Source: Bacillota bacterium
Lineage (GTDB): Bacteria; Bacillota; Clostridia; Peptostreptococcales; Anaerovoracaceae
Length of the DNA stretch: 64,000 nt
NCBI GenBank assembly: GCA_029239605.1
Contig: JARBUO010000004.1
Span: 1 to 64,000 of the forward strand
Reading direction: 5' to 3'
Shown: piece by piece, positions 1 to 11,261 of the stretch
How positions within the stretch are numbered: the first letter of the stretch is position 1
How the letters are laid out: every line of letters begins with the position of its first letter
Translations under genes and position numbers: made by a program
The notes under the pieces: generated by a model
Seen by the model: the letters and a program-made list of their open reading frames with translations, nothing else
What the model was told of the DNA's origin: nothing
Database searches by the model: none

Positions 1-338
1 GAACTTGTGTTAACCAAAGAAAGAGTTACCGGAGCAGCGACGACTTCAATGATTCCAAATCCTGTTACTTCGCCTGTCTTAATCGGTGAATTACCGATTA
101 AAGTATCGCCTTGGGATGAAGTAAGTGCGAATGAAGCTCCAGTAACAGACTGTGATGATTGAGTCGCAACCCACCAATTAATTTCATATCTTCCTGCTTC
201 ATTGAAGGTAATAACCCCAGTTACAGGGTTATAGCTTATATTACCGGCAGAAAAAATCGTATTATCAAAGATTACATTCGCCCCAACGGCTACACTGCCT
301 GCGGCAACACGTGCAATCTGTAAAGCAATATTGCTCAT
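1..338 (-). CDS. Collagen-like surface protein, N-terminal part (3' end outside window)
   Basis: Reading the minus strand from an ATG at 336-338 gives an open frame that runs off the left edge. It begins MSNIALQIARV and contains [20 protein letters not shown] and [17 protein letters not shown]. This is a close paralogue of the N-terminal domain of the next gene (705-2587), with the same order of motifs. The domain resembles the C1q/TNF-like jelly-roll modules found at the ends of Firmicute collagen-like (BclA-type) proteins; that family call is by pattern only. Both genes share the upstream string GAAAGTAGGAT, used as ribosome binding site just before the ATG. A collagen-like repeat is expected further downstream but is not in the window. 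Likely a spore-surface or cell-surface protein. Confidence 0.75.
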   Translation of the reverse strand, partial: MSNIALQIARVAAGSVAVGANVIFDNTIFSAGNISYNPVTGVITFNEAGRYEINWWVATQSSQSVTGASFALTSSQGDTLIGNSPIKTGEVTGFGIIEVVAAPVTLSLVNTS

Positions 339-704
339 TTCAATCCTACTTTCTCAAAATAAAGATAAACATGAAACAATACAGAGGGTGTTATATCCTC
401 ACTGAATTGTCCTCATGTGATTGGAGGAGAGTTATTATTTACGTACCTATCAAAACGAAGATACGATTAAAACTTCAAAGTTTATCTAATCAACTAATAG
501 CTACTCAATTATATAATATGAATCTGTCGGTCAAGTGGCTCCCAAATAGCTCAAATTATTGATATATGGGTCTCCGTTCCTTCTGTTGGGGCTTATGGGG
601 CTGCTTCCAGCACCTCATCTTCAACTATCAAAGGGGAACCGCCCCGAAGAACGGTTCCTTTGATAGCATGCATACTTTGAATTATGCACATCGTATACTT
701 TGTC
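339..704. other. Intergenic region between the two collagen-like genes
   Basis: This 366-bp stretch separates the stop of the complete collagen-like gene from the start of its paralogue. It holds a strong hairpin at 625-666, the paralogue's ribosome binding site and presumably its promoter. The short open frames here have no convincing ribosome binding site or recognisable domain, so no gene is called. Confidence 0.6.
625..666 (-). terminator. Hairpin after the collagen-like gene, probable terminator
   Basis: The arms CTATCAAAGG...GGAACCG and CGGTTCC...TTTGATAG pair over about 15 bp, with two extra C residues on one side. The hairpin lies 39 bp past the stop of the minus-strand collagen-like gene. 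There is no clear T-run after it on the minus strand, so termination is inferred from position only. Confidence 0.45.
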
Positions 705-2590
<1,886 letters not shown>

Positions 2591-2638
2591 CTATCCTACT
2601 TTCACAAATTTAATAAACCTAAAATTAGGTTCATCTCT

Positions 2639-2665
2639 ATAATATGAATAAAAAGGAGTTGTTGA
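2639..2665 (-). promoter_or_regulatory. Possible sigma-K-like promoter of the collagen-like gene
   Basis: On the minus strand CATATTATA (2639-2647) fits the sigma-K -10 pattern CATANNNTA, and AC dinucleotides lie 14 or more bases upstream. It is 52 bp before the start codon. Exosporium collagen-like genes are commonly under late mother-cell sigma factors, but the -35 spacing is imperfect and this is tentative. Confidence 0.3.
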
Positions 2666-2847
2666 ACCACTCTATAATGAAACGTTGATAAATATGGGGG
2701 GCGCTTATTATCAATCGCGTTTGATACCAGAAGTGCAATAGGTGCTATTTAAATAAAATAAATTAGGTTTTTTTTCCTCAAAATATGATATATTTATTAT
2801 TGTTTTATAAAAAATAATAATAAAGTTTGTATAGGAGATAACCTGCA

Positions 2848-3597
2848 ATGGCATTTACAGCCTTAATGTATCATGAGATAAGAAGCAAGCAGACTTATGA
2901 ATTCGGTCAGCCATCACCCATTGAAGTGAGACAAAATTATGATGATCGATTGCCGCCTCCGCTTTTTGTAAGCTTAGAAGATTTCGCCAGTCAGATGGAA
3001 TATTTGCACCTAAATCATTATCATACTTTGAAACTGGATGAAGTCAAGTCCTATTATTATAACAACCAATCGCTTCCGGAAAAATCAGTGCTCCTTACCT
3101 TTGACGATTGCTATCAGTCACTTGCATTCTTTGCATATCCGGTTCTGAAACAATACAAATTTCATGCGGTTTCGTTTGTGGTCAGCGGTTGGCTGAATGA
3201 AGACAGAAAACCATTTACACCTGAGAAATCCATCTGCCTGACAGAAGCTGATCTTCTTGATATGAGAGATGTATTTGAGTATGCAAATCATACTGATCAA
3301 TTCCATACGAGGACAGGCACTGCCGTCAGTAGAATAATGGAAGCAGCAGACGAGGAATTCTCACAAGACCTCAAGCACTGTAACGACCTCAGCATTCTTG
3401 AAAAAAAAGATGTCTTTGCATATCCTTTTGGTCTATATGAGGACAGAAACATCGATTTACTTAGGAAAAATGGGTTTCAGCTCGCATTCACAAGCCAAGG
3501 CGGCAGAAATGATAAAAGCACAGATCCGATGTTGCTGAAGCGAAATGTAGTCCCCTACTTTTTAAGTTTTGAGGGCTTTAAAGAAATCATTATGTAG
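2848..3597 (+). CDS. Polysaccharide deacetylase family protein (NodB homology)
   Basis: A 249-residue protein with a carbohydrate esterase 4/NodB fold. LLTFDD near residues 82-87 is the catalytic/metal aspartate motif, NHTDQFH near 147-153 is the position of the metal-binding histidine pair, and FAYPFGLYED is the third motif. The usual H-[ST]-x-x-H spacing is stretched by one residue here, so metal binding may be unusual. No signal peptide is seen, which argues for a cytoplasmic or non-classical role. Known relatives remove N-acetyl groups from peptidoglycan or polysaccharides. It stands alone on the plus strand, with ribosome binding site AGGAG before the ATG. Confidence 0.75.
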   Translation: MAFTALMYHEIRSKQTYEFGQPSPIEVRQNYDDRLPPPLFVSLEDFASQMEYLHLNHYHTLKLDEVKSYYYNNQSLPEKSVLLTFDDCYQSLAFFAYPVLKQYKFHAVSFVVSGWLNEDRKPFTPEKSICLTEADLLDMRDVFEYANHTDQFHTRTGTAVSRIMEAADEEFSQDLKHCNDLSILEKKDVFAYPFGLYEDRNIDLLRKNGFQLAFTSQGGRNDKSTDPMLLKRNVVPYFLSFEGFKEIIM

Positions 3598-3724
3598 ATA
3601 ACGGCATCTATAAATCGATCAATCATGAGCAGAACGAACGCAAATACATACGCGATCTTCATCGAACACGTTGCTCTGATGATACACCATTAAATTTCTA
3701 AATAACAAGGAGTACTTATAAGAC

Positions 3725-4696
3725 ATGAAAAAGCGATTTACCATCCTATTTATTATTTTGGGAATGATTCTTCTCACCTCCTGCGGTAAAGCTGGAGATG
3801 CGGAAAACAGTGCACCTGAATCGAATCAGCCATCACAGGACACACCATCCGGACAGGAATTTAATATTGGAATTCTTCCTGCCGAGTCAGCAATACCGAT
3901 TATCTTAGCAAAAGAAAAAGGATATTTCGACGAAACTGGAGTAAAAGTAAATATCAAAGCTTTTGCATCTCCCAATGATCGAAATGTAGCAGTACAAGCC
4001 AGGGAACTGGATGCTGCAATCGGCGATGTCATGACGGTCGCATCTTTCGTAGACAGAGGCATTCCAATGAAAATCACTTCTGATATCAGCGAAGATTTCA
4101 AAATTCTCTCTTCTCCTGCGTCAGGTATTACTACAATGGAAGGGCTCAGCGGAAAACGAATTTCTCTTGTTCCTAATTTTATATTAGAATACATCATGGA
4201 TCAGTTTGCAAAGGAAAATGGATTTACCTATGAAATCGTTGAAATTCCGTCCTTCTCAGGAAGAACTGAAGCTCTCATGTCCAATCAGATCGACGGAGTT
4301 GTTTACACCGAACCACAGGCCGGAATGCTGGTTAATCAAGGGGCTCACCTTCTTGGAAGCTCAAAGGAAGCGGGAATCAAAGGAGGCACACTTCTGTTTA
4401 CCGAGGATATGATCGCAAGTCGCCCCGGAGATATCAGAGCATTTTATCAGGCGTACAACAAGGCTGTGGATTACATGAACGAAACAGATGTAAAAGAGTA
4501 CAGCGATATCTTAACGCAATATCAATTCCCAGAGGCCATCAGCGATTACCTTTCTGGTATGAATGGAGATTTCCTGTATGCCGGAGTAATCAGTGAGGAT
4601 CAGTTCGATAACATCATACAGTGGACCAAAGAGAAAGGACAGATTAGTAAAGTTTACTCCTATCAGGATCTTACTGACTTTTCTTTTATCAAATAA
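3725..4696 (+). CDS. ABC transporter substrate-binding lipoprotein, SsuA/THI5 (NMT1) family
   Basis: The N-terminus MKKRFTILFIILGMILLTSC is a lipoprotein signal peptide with cysteine 20 as the lipidation site, followed by a low-complexity linker. The mature domain begins NIGILPAESAIPIILAKEKGYF, the typical opening of NMT1/THI5-like binding proteins for nitrate, sulfonates, riboflavin-like compounds or thiamine pyrimidine precursors. DAAIGDVMTVASF and TEPQAGML are family positions. The gene converges tail to tail with an ABC permease and ATPase of the matching family (4775-6285) and shares a terminator with them, so the three probably form one importer split over two transcripts. The substrate cannot be told from sequence. 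Confidence 0.85.
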   Translation: MKKRFTILFIILGMILLTSCGKAGDAENSAPESNQPSQDTPSGQEFNIGILPAESAIPIILAKEKGYFDETGVKVNIKAFASPNDRNVAVQARELDAAIGDVMTVASFVDRGIPMKITSDISEDFKILSSPASGITTMEGLSGKRISLVPNFILEYIMDQFAKENGFTYEIVEIPSFSGRTEALMSNQIDGVVYTEPQAGMLVNQGAHLLGSSKEAGIKGGTLLFTEDMIASRPGDIRAFYQAYNKAVDYMNETDVKEYSDILTQYQFPEAISDYLSGMNGDFLYAGVISEDQFDNIIQWTKEKGQISKVYSYQDLTDFSFIK

Positions 4697-4703
4697 GATC
4701 AGA

Positions 4704-4780
4704 ATACCTCCCAAGCAGACAGTAATTTCTTCAGACATAAATTCTGAATATAATGCTGCTGATATTGGGAGGTTTTATTT
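4704..4780. terminator. Bidirectional terminator between convergent ABC genes
   Basis: ATACCTCCCAA (4704-4714) and TTGGGAGGTTTT (4765-4776) form the base of a long hairpin, with GCAG/CTGC pairing inside. A T-rich stretch follows on the plus strand. The far arm overlaps the last codons of the minus-strand permease. Confidence 0.65.
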
Positions 4781-5527
4781 TTCTTTTTTCAGCCACGGAA
4801 CCATATGCATTTCAACCCGGTCAAGGATTTGGAACAAAAGGATGCCAACAAATCCCAAGGCTAGTATGCCGCTGAACATTTCAGTATAATTCATTTTTGT
4901 CCAAGCGCTTAAAATGTAGTAACCAATCCCGTAAGTTGTGGCATAATTCTCTGCGAAAAACAATGATGCAAGTGCAATTCCTATGCTGATCCTTAGTCCT
5001 GTAAAAAGCTGCGGGAGAATGGCTGGCAGAATTAAATACCGATACCTTTGCAATGCAGATACACAGAAACTATCCATAACCCTGAAATAAAGAGCAGAGA
5101 TCTGATCCACTCCATCTCTTACCGACAGCATAATTTGAAATATAATGATAAAGATTACGAGAATGATCTTGGAAGCATTGCCAAGCCCGAACAGCAGCAT
5201 AAAAACAGGGAGAAATGCAATCTTCGGAATGGGATACAAAAAGTATAACAGCGGTGAAAGAAGACGTCTGCATGTCTTATGAATCCCGAGAAGAATTCCT
5301 GCCGGGACACCTACGATCAGTGAAATTCCCACCGATGCAGCAACCCGAAGGATGCTTGCACAGCTATGTGTTGCCAGAGCTGCTGGAACCGTCAACATAT
5401 AAGCAATTGTCTCTACCGGAGAAGGAACCGTATGGGTTTTCAGCAACAAATGCAACAGTTCCCAGAGAAACAGAAAACTGATAAATCCCAATAATTTATT
5501 TTCTGTGATTTTTTTATCTTTCATCAT
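4775..5527 (-). CDS. ABC transporter permease, SsuC/TauC family
   Basis: A 250-residue inner-membrane protein with about six hydrophobic segments. The BPD_transp_1 loop is recognisable around FLYPIPKIAFLPVFMLLFGLG (PIPKIAFLP), typical of nitrate/sulfonate/taurine-type permeases. Its ATG overlaps the TGA of the upstream ATPase gene (ATGA), indicating translational coupling. With the ATPase at 5524-6285 and the lipoprotein at 3725-4696 it would make a complete importer. Confidence 0.88.
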   Translation of the reverse strand: MMKDKKITENKLLGFISFLFLWELLHLLLKTHTVPSPVETIAYMLTVPAALATHSCASILRVAASVGISLIVGVPAGILLGIHKTCRRLLSPLLYFLYPIPKIAFLPVFMLLFGLGNASKIILVIFIIIFQIMLSVRDGVDQISALYFRVMDSFCVSALQRYRYLILPAILPQLFTGLRISIGIALASLFFAENYATTYGIGYYILSAWTKMNYTEMFSGILALGFVGILLFQILDRVEMHMVPWLKKEK

Positions 5528-6285
5528 AGCGTTTCTTCTTTGCCTCTCTGGTCTCCCACATTCAGCTGTTTTCTAAGGTTGATACATGCTTCGTAAAAAT
5601 CAAGCTGCTCTTTTGCATTCTCGATGGAAGCATATGGATTCTCTATTTGAGTAATCGCTCCGTTCTCTCCCATAATCAGAATGGTTTCTCCCATGAGAAT
5701 CGCTTCTTCAATATCATGGGTAACAAAGATCAACGTCGTCCTTCTTTTTTTCAATTCTCTTATGATCAGACCCTGCAGTTCTTCCTTCGTCATCGCATCA
5801 AGGGCAGAGGTCGGCTCGTCCATCAAAAGAAGCTCCGGCTCTGCGATCAGTGTTCTTGCCAATGCAGTCCTTTGCCGCTCTCCTCCGCTAAGTTCATGAG
5901 GATATTTGTCCATATGGTTTTCCAGCTTCATTTCTTTGAGGATGCCCGTTACGTAAAGCTTCGCTTGTTCCCCTCTGCCCAAAAGTTTCAATGGCATGGA
6001 AACCGCTTCAAAAACCGTCTGCCACGGAAAAAGACCCAAATCCTGAAACAGAAAACCGATATCTTTACGCGGCGCACTAATTTCTTCACCGTTAACCGTA
6101 ATGTTACCGCCTTCCGGTTTTATAAAACCGGCAAGAAGATTCAACAGGGTACTCTTGCCTGTACCGGATTTTCCAATCAGGGCATAGGTGCGTCCTTTTC
6201 CCAAATTCAGGCTTATTTTTTTCAGGACTGTCTGGGTTCCATATGAGAATGTAACATGATCAAATGTAATATAATTATTTTGCAT
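5524..6285 (-). CDS. ABC transporter ATP-binding protein, SsuB/TauB family
   Basis: A 253-residue ATPase. Walker A is GKSGTGKST, the Q-loop lies in GFLFQDLGLFPWQTV, the signature is LSGGERQRTALAR, Walker B is LLLMDEPTSALD, and the switch histidine is in FVTHD. Family resemblance is to nitrate/sulfonate/taurine importers. Its ATG overlaps the TAA of a 33-codon ORF upstream (TAATG), and its TGA overlaps the permease ATG, so translation of the series is tightly coupled. Confidence 0.92.
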   Translation of the reverse strand: MQNNYITFDHVTFSYGTQTVLKKISLNLGKGRTYALIGKSGTGKSTLLNLLAGFIKPEGGNITVNGEEISAPRKDIGFLFQDLGLFPWQTVFEAVSMPLKLLGRGEQAKLYVTGILKEMKLENHMDKYPHELSGGERQRTALARTLIAEPELLLMDEPTSALDAMTKEELQGLIIRELKKRRTTLIFVTHDIEEAILMGETILIMGENGAITQIENPYASIENAKEQLDFYEACINLRKQLNVGDQRGKEETL

Positions 6286-6386
6286 TATTTCAATTCACCC
6301 CTTTCTATCATATATTTTAAATCCACTTCATAAAGCTGCTCTTCAGGATTTCTGCCAGTCAATCCATTGGGGCGGCACGTGATCAT
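6285..6386 (-). CDS. Putative 33-aa protein coupled between DMT and ABC genes
   Basis: The gap between the DMT gene and the ATPase gene is completely filled by a 33-codon frame beginning MITCRPNGLTGRNPEEQLYE and ending MIERGELK. Its ATG overlaps the TGA of the DMT gene (ATGA) and its TAA overlaps the ATG of the ATPase (TAATG). Such double overlap is unlikely for a non-coding spacer. The sequence is charged and lacks a membrane segment. I do not recognise a family; it could be a small accessory protein or the tail of a decayed larger gene. Confidence 0.5.
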   Translation of the reverse strand: MITCRPNGLTGRNPEEQLYEVDLKYMIERGELK

Positions 6387-7339
6387 TCTTCAACATTTTT
6401 TTCTCTATGATGCTCTTTATCAGTGCGTCCTGACACACGACGGAGTAAGAATTCTCCAAAATTAGTAATGACCAATCCTGCCAGTATCACCATGCAGCCG
6501 AGCCATTGCATTTTTGTGAGCTCCTCTCCCAGAACAAGCTGTGCCGTGATCAACCCTGTAATCGGTACCAGCAGCGACAGCGGAGCTACTTTCCCGGCGG
6601 GGTATTTCCCAAGGAGAGTGCTCCAGGTGTAATATCCAAACAGCGTTGCACAAAATGCCAGATATAGAATGGCAAACACGGATATTCCATTCAGATGAAG
6701 GACAACTTGAAGTAAGGCGCCCGGAGGGTCCAGCAGTATTGCAAAAACAAGGAGCGGAATTGGAGGAACGAGACTTGACCATACCACCAGACTCAGCATA
6801 TCCAGTTTTTCTCCCCGTGCTGTACTCTGTATGTCAGCATATCTGACGATGATGTTCGAAAGTCCCCAAAAAGCGGCTCCAAGAACGGTCAGAAAAAACG
6901 GCATCACAGGAATTGCTGCCAGTGTATCCCCGTTTCCTCCATTTGCGCCAATGAGAAAGAGTCCAAAACCTGCCGCTGCGAGGCCAATTAGCTGACTGAC
7001 CTTGATGGATTCCTTAAGAAATACTGCAGCAAAAAAAAATGTAAAAAATGCCTGCGACTGAAGAACAACAGAAGCTACGCCTGCCGGCATTCCCTGATTG
7101 ATTGCGAGGAACAAACATGTAAACTGTCCGACTCCCACTGTTATTCCATAGGCCGTTATGGTTTGCCACCGTAACGACGGACGTTTTACAAAAAATATAG
7201 CAGGTACTGCGGCCAGGATATACCGTAACGCTACCAGCAGCATTGGAGGTACACCGGAGAGGCCAAGTTTTATAACTGTAAAATTTGCTCCCCAAACGAT
7301 TACAACCATTAAAGCGAGGAGTCGATCACGTTGATTCAT
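6383..7339 (-). CDS. DMT superfamily (EamA) transporter
   Basis: A 318-residue membrane protein with about ten hydrophobic helices in two EamA repeats. VVIVWGANFTVIKLGL at the N-terminus is the classic EamA opening, with the second repeat near LGAAFWGLSNIIVRYA. Relatives export amino acids or metabolites, or import unknown solutes. The tail HHREKNVEE is cytosolic. Its stop overlaps the ATG of the 33-codon ORF, so it heads a three- or four-gene transcript ending with the ABC permease. Confidence 0.88.
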   Translation of the reverse strand: MNQRDRLLALMVVIVWGANFTVIKLGLSGVPPMLLVALRYILAAVPAIFFVKRPSLRWQTITAYGITVGVGQFTCLFLAINQGMPAGVASVVLQSQAFFTFFFAAVFLKESIKVSQLIGLAAAGFGLFLIGANGGNGDTLAAIPVMPFFLTVLGAAFWGLSNIIVRYADIQSTARGEKLDMLSLVVWSSLVPPIPLLVFAILLDPPGALLQVVLHLNGISVFAILYLAFCATLFGYYTWSTLLGKYPAGKVAPLSLLVPITGLITAQLVLGEELTKMQWLGCMVILAGLVITNFGEFLLRRVSGRTDKEHHREKNVEE

Positions 7340-7460
7340 ATAATTTTCATTTCCAGTCTTTTTTATTTTGTACCATTGAATTGGTTCAATTCCATTTTGT
7401 GTTACCGCTTATTTTAGCATACTTCCTGAAAATTCTCCAGTATCGGTCCGCTCGCAGAGC

Positions 7461-7492
7461 AAAAAGACGTGAGAGCCACTCGCTCTCACGTC
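7461..7492 (-). terminator. Rho-independent terminator of the lactate operon
   Basis: GACGTGAGAGC and GCTCTCACGTC form a perfect 11-bp stem with a 5-base loop. On the minus strand it is followed by TTTTT. It lies about 90 bp past the stop of the lactate dehydrogenase gene. Confidence 0.9.
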
Positions 7493-7581
7493 CCGTTTCA
7501 GTTCTTAGTTTCATGTTCTGATTACCGATAACCAGTTCAAGCCCGCACTTCCCGTTAAGGAATTAATCGAACCTCCCAAGG

Positions 7582-8985
7582 TTATATCTGGCATACTTTA
7601 TGAGGATTTAAAATATTTTTCGGGTCAAAAGCCCTCTTGATTCCCCGCATGATTTCCACAGTTGCCGGGTCCATAGACTCCATGAGATATGATTTTTTTG
7701 CATAACCGATCCCGTGTTCTCCAGAGACCTGACCGCTTAATTCTCTTGCTTTTCCATAAATCTTATCCATGGCGGCTTTCATTTTCTCTTCCCATTCTGC
7801 TTCACTTAAATCATCTTTCAGAATGTAAGCGTGCAGATTTCCGTCTCCTGCATGGCCAAAGCTCTTGATGCGAATATCAACTTCCTGATGCAGATTATGA
7901 ATATACTCCACCATCTCATTGACTGAGCTTCGCGGAACAACGACATCCACCTCATCCATGTACGTTGTGGAACCTTTAATTGCCTCGAGAAAAGCCCCTC
8001 TCGCCTTCCAGATCGATTCTTCTCTTTCGTTTGTATCGGAAATCAGGATATCAATCGCTCCCTGTTTCAAACAGATTTGCGCGACAGTATCATAATCCTT
8101 TTCAATGTCCTCGGTGGAATTGCCGTCAAATTTCAGAAGAAGATATGCATCCGCACTGTTATCCGGGAACTTTTTCCCGAGATATTTTTCCGCATCCAAT
8201 ATAACTTCTCTCTGCATAAATTCTATGGCGGTCGGTATGGCTTTTGACTTGATAATTGACGGCACCGTACGAATCGCCTGCTCTAAGGTAGGAAAAGGAA
8301 TTAAAAGACTGATTGCTTTTTTGGGCAGGGGCAGCAGCTTTAAGGTTGCTTTTGTAATAATCCCAAGAGTTCCTTCGGAACCAACCATCAAATCTTTTAA
8401 GGCATATCCCGTACTGTTTTTCACGACCTTTCCACCCAGTTCAACTACGGTTCCGTCAGGAAGGACGACTTCAAGACCTCGTACATAATCTCTGGTTACG
8501 CCGTATTTTACCGCTCTCATTCCGCCTGCATTGGTGCTGATGTTTCCGCCGATGGTAGCGGACTTCTCTCCTGGATCCGGCGGATAGAAGAAATCTCTGT
8601 CCTGCACATATGTTGCGAGCTCCATGAGCAGTACCCCAGGCTCAACTGTTATCGTGAGGTTGTCTTCATCCAGTTCCAAAACGTTATTCATTAAGGTGGT
8701 ATCGAGCATAATGCCGTGTTCTATGGCTACAGAAGCGCCCACAAGCCCGGTACCGGAACCTCTGGGTGTGACGGGGATGGTATTGTCATATGCATATTTC
8801 ATAATAGCAGAGATTTCTTCTGTGTTTTTTACCTTTATCACGATATCCGGAAAGCTCACAGTATCACTTAATTCATCATGGCTGTATTCTTCATTGATTT
8901 CCTCACCGAATAGAATCTGCTCATCCTCCTTTATGATTGCCCGTATTGCGTTCAAATCGTCCTGATCTATTTTCTTATAGCTCAT
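7582..8985 (-). CDS. lctD: FAD-linked lactate dehydrogenase (GlcD/LctD type)
   Basis: A 467-residue flavoprotein. The N-terminal FAD_binding_4 domain carries [13 protein letters not shown] and [20 protein letters not shown]. The C-terminal FAD-oxidase domain carries [14 protein letters not shown] and [11 protein letters not shown]. The start is the ATG preceded by GGAGG with 5-bp spacing. It follows EtfB and EtfA genes and a lactate permease, as in the lct operon of Acetobacterium woodii, where LctBCD oxidises lactate with NAD+ by electron confurcation with reduced ferredoxin. The same reaction is inferred here. A stand-alone glycolate oxidase subunit is less likely given the context. Confidence 0.9.
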   Translation of the reverse strand: MSYKKIDQDDLNAIRAIIKEDEQILFGEEINEEYSHDELSDTVSFPDIVIKVKNTEEISAIMKYAYDNTIPVTPRGSGTGLVGASVAIEHGIMLDTTLMNNVLELDEDNLTITVEPGVLLMELATYVQDRDFFYPPDPGEKSATIGGNISTNAGGMRAVKYGVTRDYVRGLEVVLPDGTVVELGGKVVKNSTGYALKDLMVGSEGTLGIITKATLKLLPLPKKAISLLIPFPTLEQAIRTVPSIIKSKAIPTAIEFMQREVILDAEKYLGKKFPDNSADAYLLLKFDGNSTEDIEKDYDTVAQICLKQGAIDILISDTNEREESIWKARGAFLEAIKGSTTYMDEVDVVVPRSSVNEMVEYIHNLHQEVDIRIKSFGHAGDGNLHAYILKDDLSEAEWEEKMKAAMDKIYGKARELSGQVSGEHGIGYAKKSYLMESMDPATVEIMRGIKRAFDPKNILNPHKVCQI

Positions 8986-9002
8986 AATTTCCTCCATTTC
9001 TG

Positions 9003-10226
9003 CTATCTTGCAGCTGCAGCTGCTAAGCTGGAAATACCTGCTGATCTACTTTCTTTCATCCGGCCGATCAAGTCAGGTATGATTTCATAAAGATCACCTA
9101 CCAGGCAATAATGTGCGGTCTTAAAGATCGGTGCATTTTCGTCTTTATTTATTGCTATGATCTGTTCGGAATTGTTCATTCCTGCAGCAAACTGAACGGA
9201 TCCGGACACGCCGCAGGTGATGATCAGCTTTGGACGTACCGTCCGCCCGCTTAGTCCTACCTGTCGTTTGGAATCCAGCCAGCCCGCTTCCATCACCGGT
9301 CTGGTGCAGGCCACCTGGCCTCCTAATAGATCAGCAAGCTCTTCCAGCATTGCGAGATCTTCTTCCTTTTTGATTCCCCGTCCTGCAACAATAAGAACCT
9401 CAGAAGCTTCGATATACTGTTCTTTTTCTTTTGGAATGATATCCAAAACAGTAACTCTGCTGGAAAGCACCTCAGCAGCTGTATGACATTGTACAATTTC
9501 CCCTCTTGCCGCTTCCTTTCGTTCCGGTGCATTCATGACCTTATATCGTACCGTAGCCATTTGAGGCCTGTGATTCGGCGTTAGAATCTGAGCCATGATA
9601 TTGCCGCCGAAAGCAGGTCTGATCTGCACCAAGTCGGTGTTCTCATTAATATCCAATATGGTACAATCTGCCGTCAGACCGGTTCTTAATTTTGCAGCAA
9701 CTCTGGGCGCCAGCTGCCTGCCTACTGGAGTAGCCCCCACCAGGATAACCGCAGGCTTGATCATTTGTACAAAATGTTCAAAGACTTTTGCATAGGGTTC
9801 CATACGAAAGCGGTCCAGTTCTTCTTGATCATAGACAAATACTTTGTCTGCTTCATAATGAAGCAGTTCTTCACATTGAGATCCAATGTGGTGCCCCATC
9901 ATAACCGCGTATACCGGTTGATTGACTTTATCTGCAAGCTCTCTTGCCTTGCCCAAAAGTTCATAAGTAACTGGATGGATCACCCCATCGATGTGGTCTG
10001 CATAGACGGCGATTCCCTTCCACTGATCTTTATCTATGGATTCTACGGAATCTTCCACAAATACAACAGCTCCCTTTGGACCCTTTTTTACGCATAAATT
10101 ACACATCTTACAGGCAGCATTGATCTGAAGTTTGTGATCCTTTTCTTCTAAAGCGCCGAACGGACAGATGCTGATCAAGTCCTGAATATTACCAACTTTC
10201 TCTTGATTTATGATTAACTTTCCCAT
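9003..10226 (-). CDS. lctC: Electron transfer flavoprotein alpha subunit with N-terminal ferredoxin domain (LctC type)
   Basis: About 407 residues. An N-terminal Fe-S segment (ICPFGAL, then [15 protein letters not shown]) precedes the EtfA domain. The C-terminal FAD-binding half has [25 protein letters not shown] and [14 protein letters not shown], the conserved EtfA FAD motif. The ATG of MGKLIINQ was chosen because AAGGAGGTT precedes it; a longer frame to 10292 lacks such a site. LctC-type EtfA with an added ferredoxin domain belongs to bifurcating lactate and caffeyl-CoA systems. It ends 17 bp before the lctD start. Confidence 0.92.
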   Translation of the reverse strand: MGKLIINQEKVGNIQDLISICPFGALEEKDHKLQINAACKMCNLCVKKGPKGAVVFVEDSVESIDKDQWKGIAVYADHIDGVIHPVTYELLGKARELADKVNQPVYAVMMGHHIGSQCEELLHYEADKVFVYDQEELDRFRMEPYAKVFEHFVQMIKPAVILVGATPVGRQLAPRVAAKLRTGLTADCTILDINENTDLVQIRPAFGGNIMAQILTPNHRPQMATVRYKVMNAPERKEAARGEIVQCHTAAEVLSSRVTVLDIIPKEKEQYIEASEVLIVAGRGIKKEEDLAMLEELADLLGGQVACTRPVMEAGWLDSKRQVGLSGRTVRPKLIITCGVSGSVQFAAGMNNSEQIIAINKDENAPIFKTAHYCLVGDLYEIIPDLIGRMKESRSAGISSLAAAAAR

Positions 10227-10383
10227 GTTTCTAACCTCCTTGTACCGTTTCCAAACTTTCGTACAGCGTATTTCAATGAACCAGGTATTCAACTAGTCTG
10301 TGTTTTCTAACCACCTATTGAATGTACGATGTGCTAATTCGGATGAATACGGAAACGATTTTGCAATTTATTTGGAAATAGTA

Positions 10384-11172
10384 TTAAGCAAATTTCAATT
10401 CTTTTAGTTTTGCAAGCAGCTTGGCGGTCAGTTCGTCGCCATCTCCGTTCCAAACTTCCCGATGGGTATTCACTTCCGGAGGAAAGATTCTTTGAACCTG
10501 AGTCGGGGAACCGTTTAAACCGTAATGCATCTCGTCTTGATCTTCCAAATCAGCAATTGTCAGAATGCGAATCTCCCGGTCTTTCGTTTCCTGCTTTTTC
10601 ACGTAAGACGGCAGCCTTGGAATGTAGATATCCTTTTCTACAGCCAGCAGACAGGGATATTGAATCTCAGCGATTTCTACGTCATGGGTCATATCCATTT
10701 CCACGATCATGGACCCTGATTTCAGTTCCAAAATTTTCGAAACGTTTGATAGACTGGGGATTTCGAGCCATTCTGCCACTTCAGGTCCTACCTGAGCCGT
10801 ATCTCCATCGGTAGTTTGTTTCCCACATAGGATCAGATCAAAGCTCCCCGTTTTTTGAATCCCTTGTGAAATGGTGTAGCTGGTGGCCAAAACATCCGCT
10901 CCTCCAAATTTTCTGTCTGATATCAGCATACCGTGATCCACACCCATAGCAAAGGCTTCTTTCAGAACTCCTGAAGCCTGGTTTGGCCCCATGGTCATCA
11001 CGGTAATTTCACCGCCTAATTGTTCCTTGATTCGCAGTGCGGTTTCAATGGCATATAAATCATATGGATTCATTTTGGATTCCACTCCGTTTCTTTTCAG
11101 AACACCGGTAACGGGATCCACCTCAACCTTATTGCTGTCCGGCACCTGTTTGATGCATACTAAAATGTTCAT
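10384..11172 (-). CDS. lctB: Electron transfer flavoprotein beta subunit (LctB type)
   Basis: A 262-residue EtfB with the canonical opening [49 protein letters not shown] and [19 protein letters not shown]. In bifurcating ETF complexes this subunit binds the bifurcating FAD and NAD. It pairs with the EtfA encoded just downstream; the 157-bp spacer between them shows no hairpin or obvious gene. Confidence 0.93.
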   Translation of the reverse strand: MNILVCIKQVPDSNKVEVDPVTGVLKRNGVESKMNPYDLYAIETALRIKEQLGGEITVMTMGPNQASGVLKEAFAMGVDHGMLISDRKFGGADVLATSYTISQGIQKTGSFDLILCGKQTTDGDTAQVGPEVAEWLEIPSLSNVSKILELKSGSMIVEMDMTHDVEIAEIQYPCLLAVEKDIYIPRLPSYVKKQETKDREIRILTIADLEDQDEMHYGLNGSPTQVQRIFPPEVNTHREVWNGDGDELTAKLLAKLKELKFA

Positions 11173-11261
11173 ATTTTACTCCTCTCCTCCAATCAAAGGT
11201 AAGTTGATGATTGACTAATCATTGCCAGGCGTATGATTGACCTAATATTTGCCGGCGGGTT

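Noticed and set aside
6286-6382. TPP riboswitch before the ABC genes
   Set aside because: Looked for because THI5-like binding proteins can import thiamine precursors, but no TPP aptamer motifs are present; the segment is an open small ORF.
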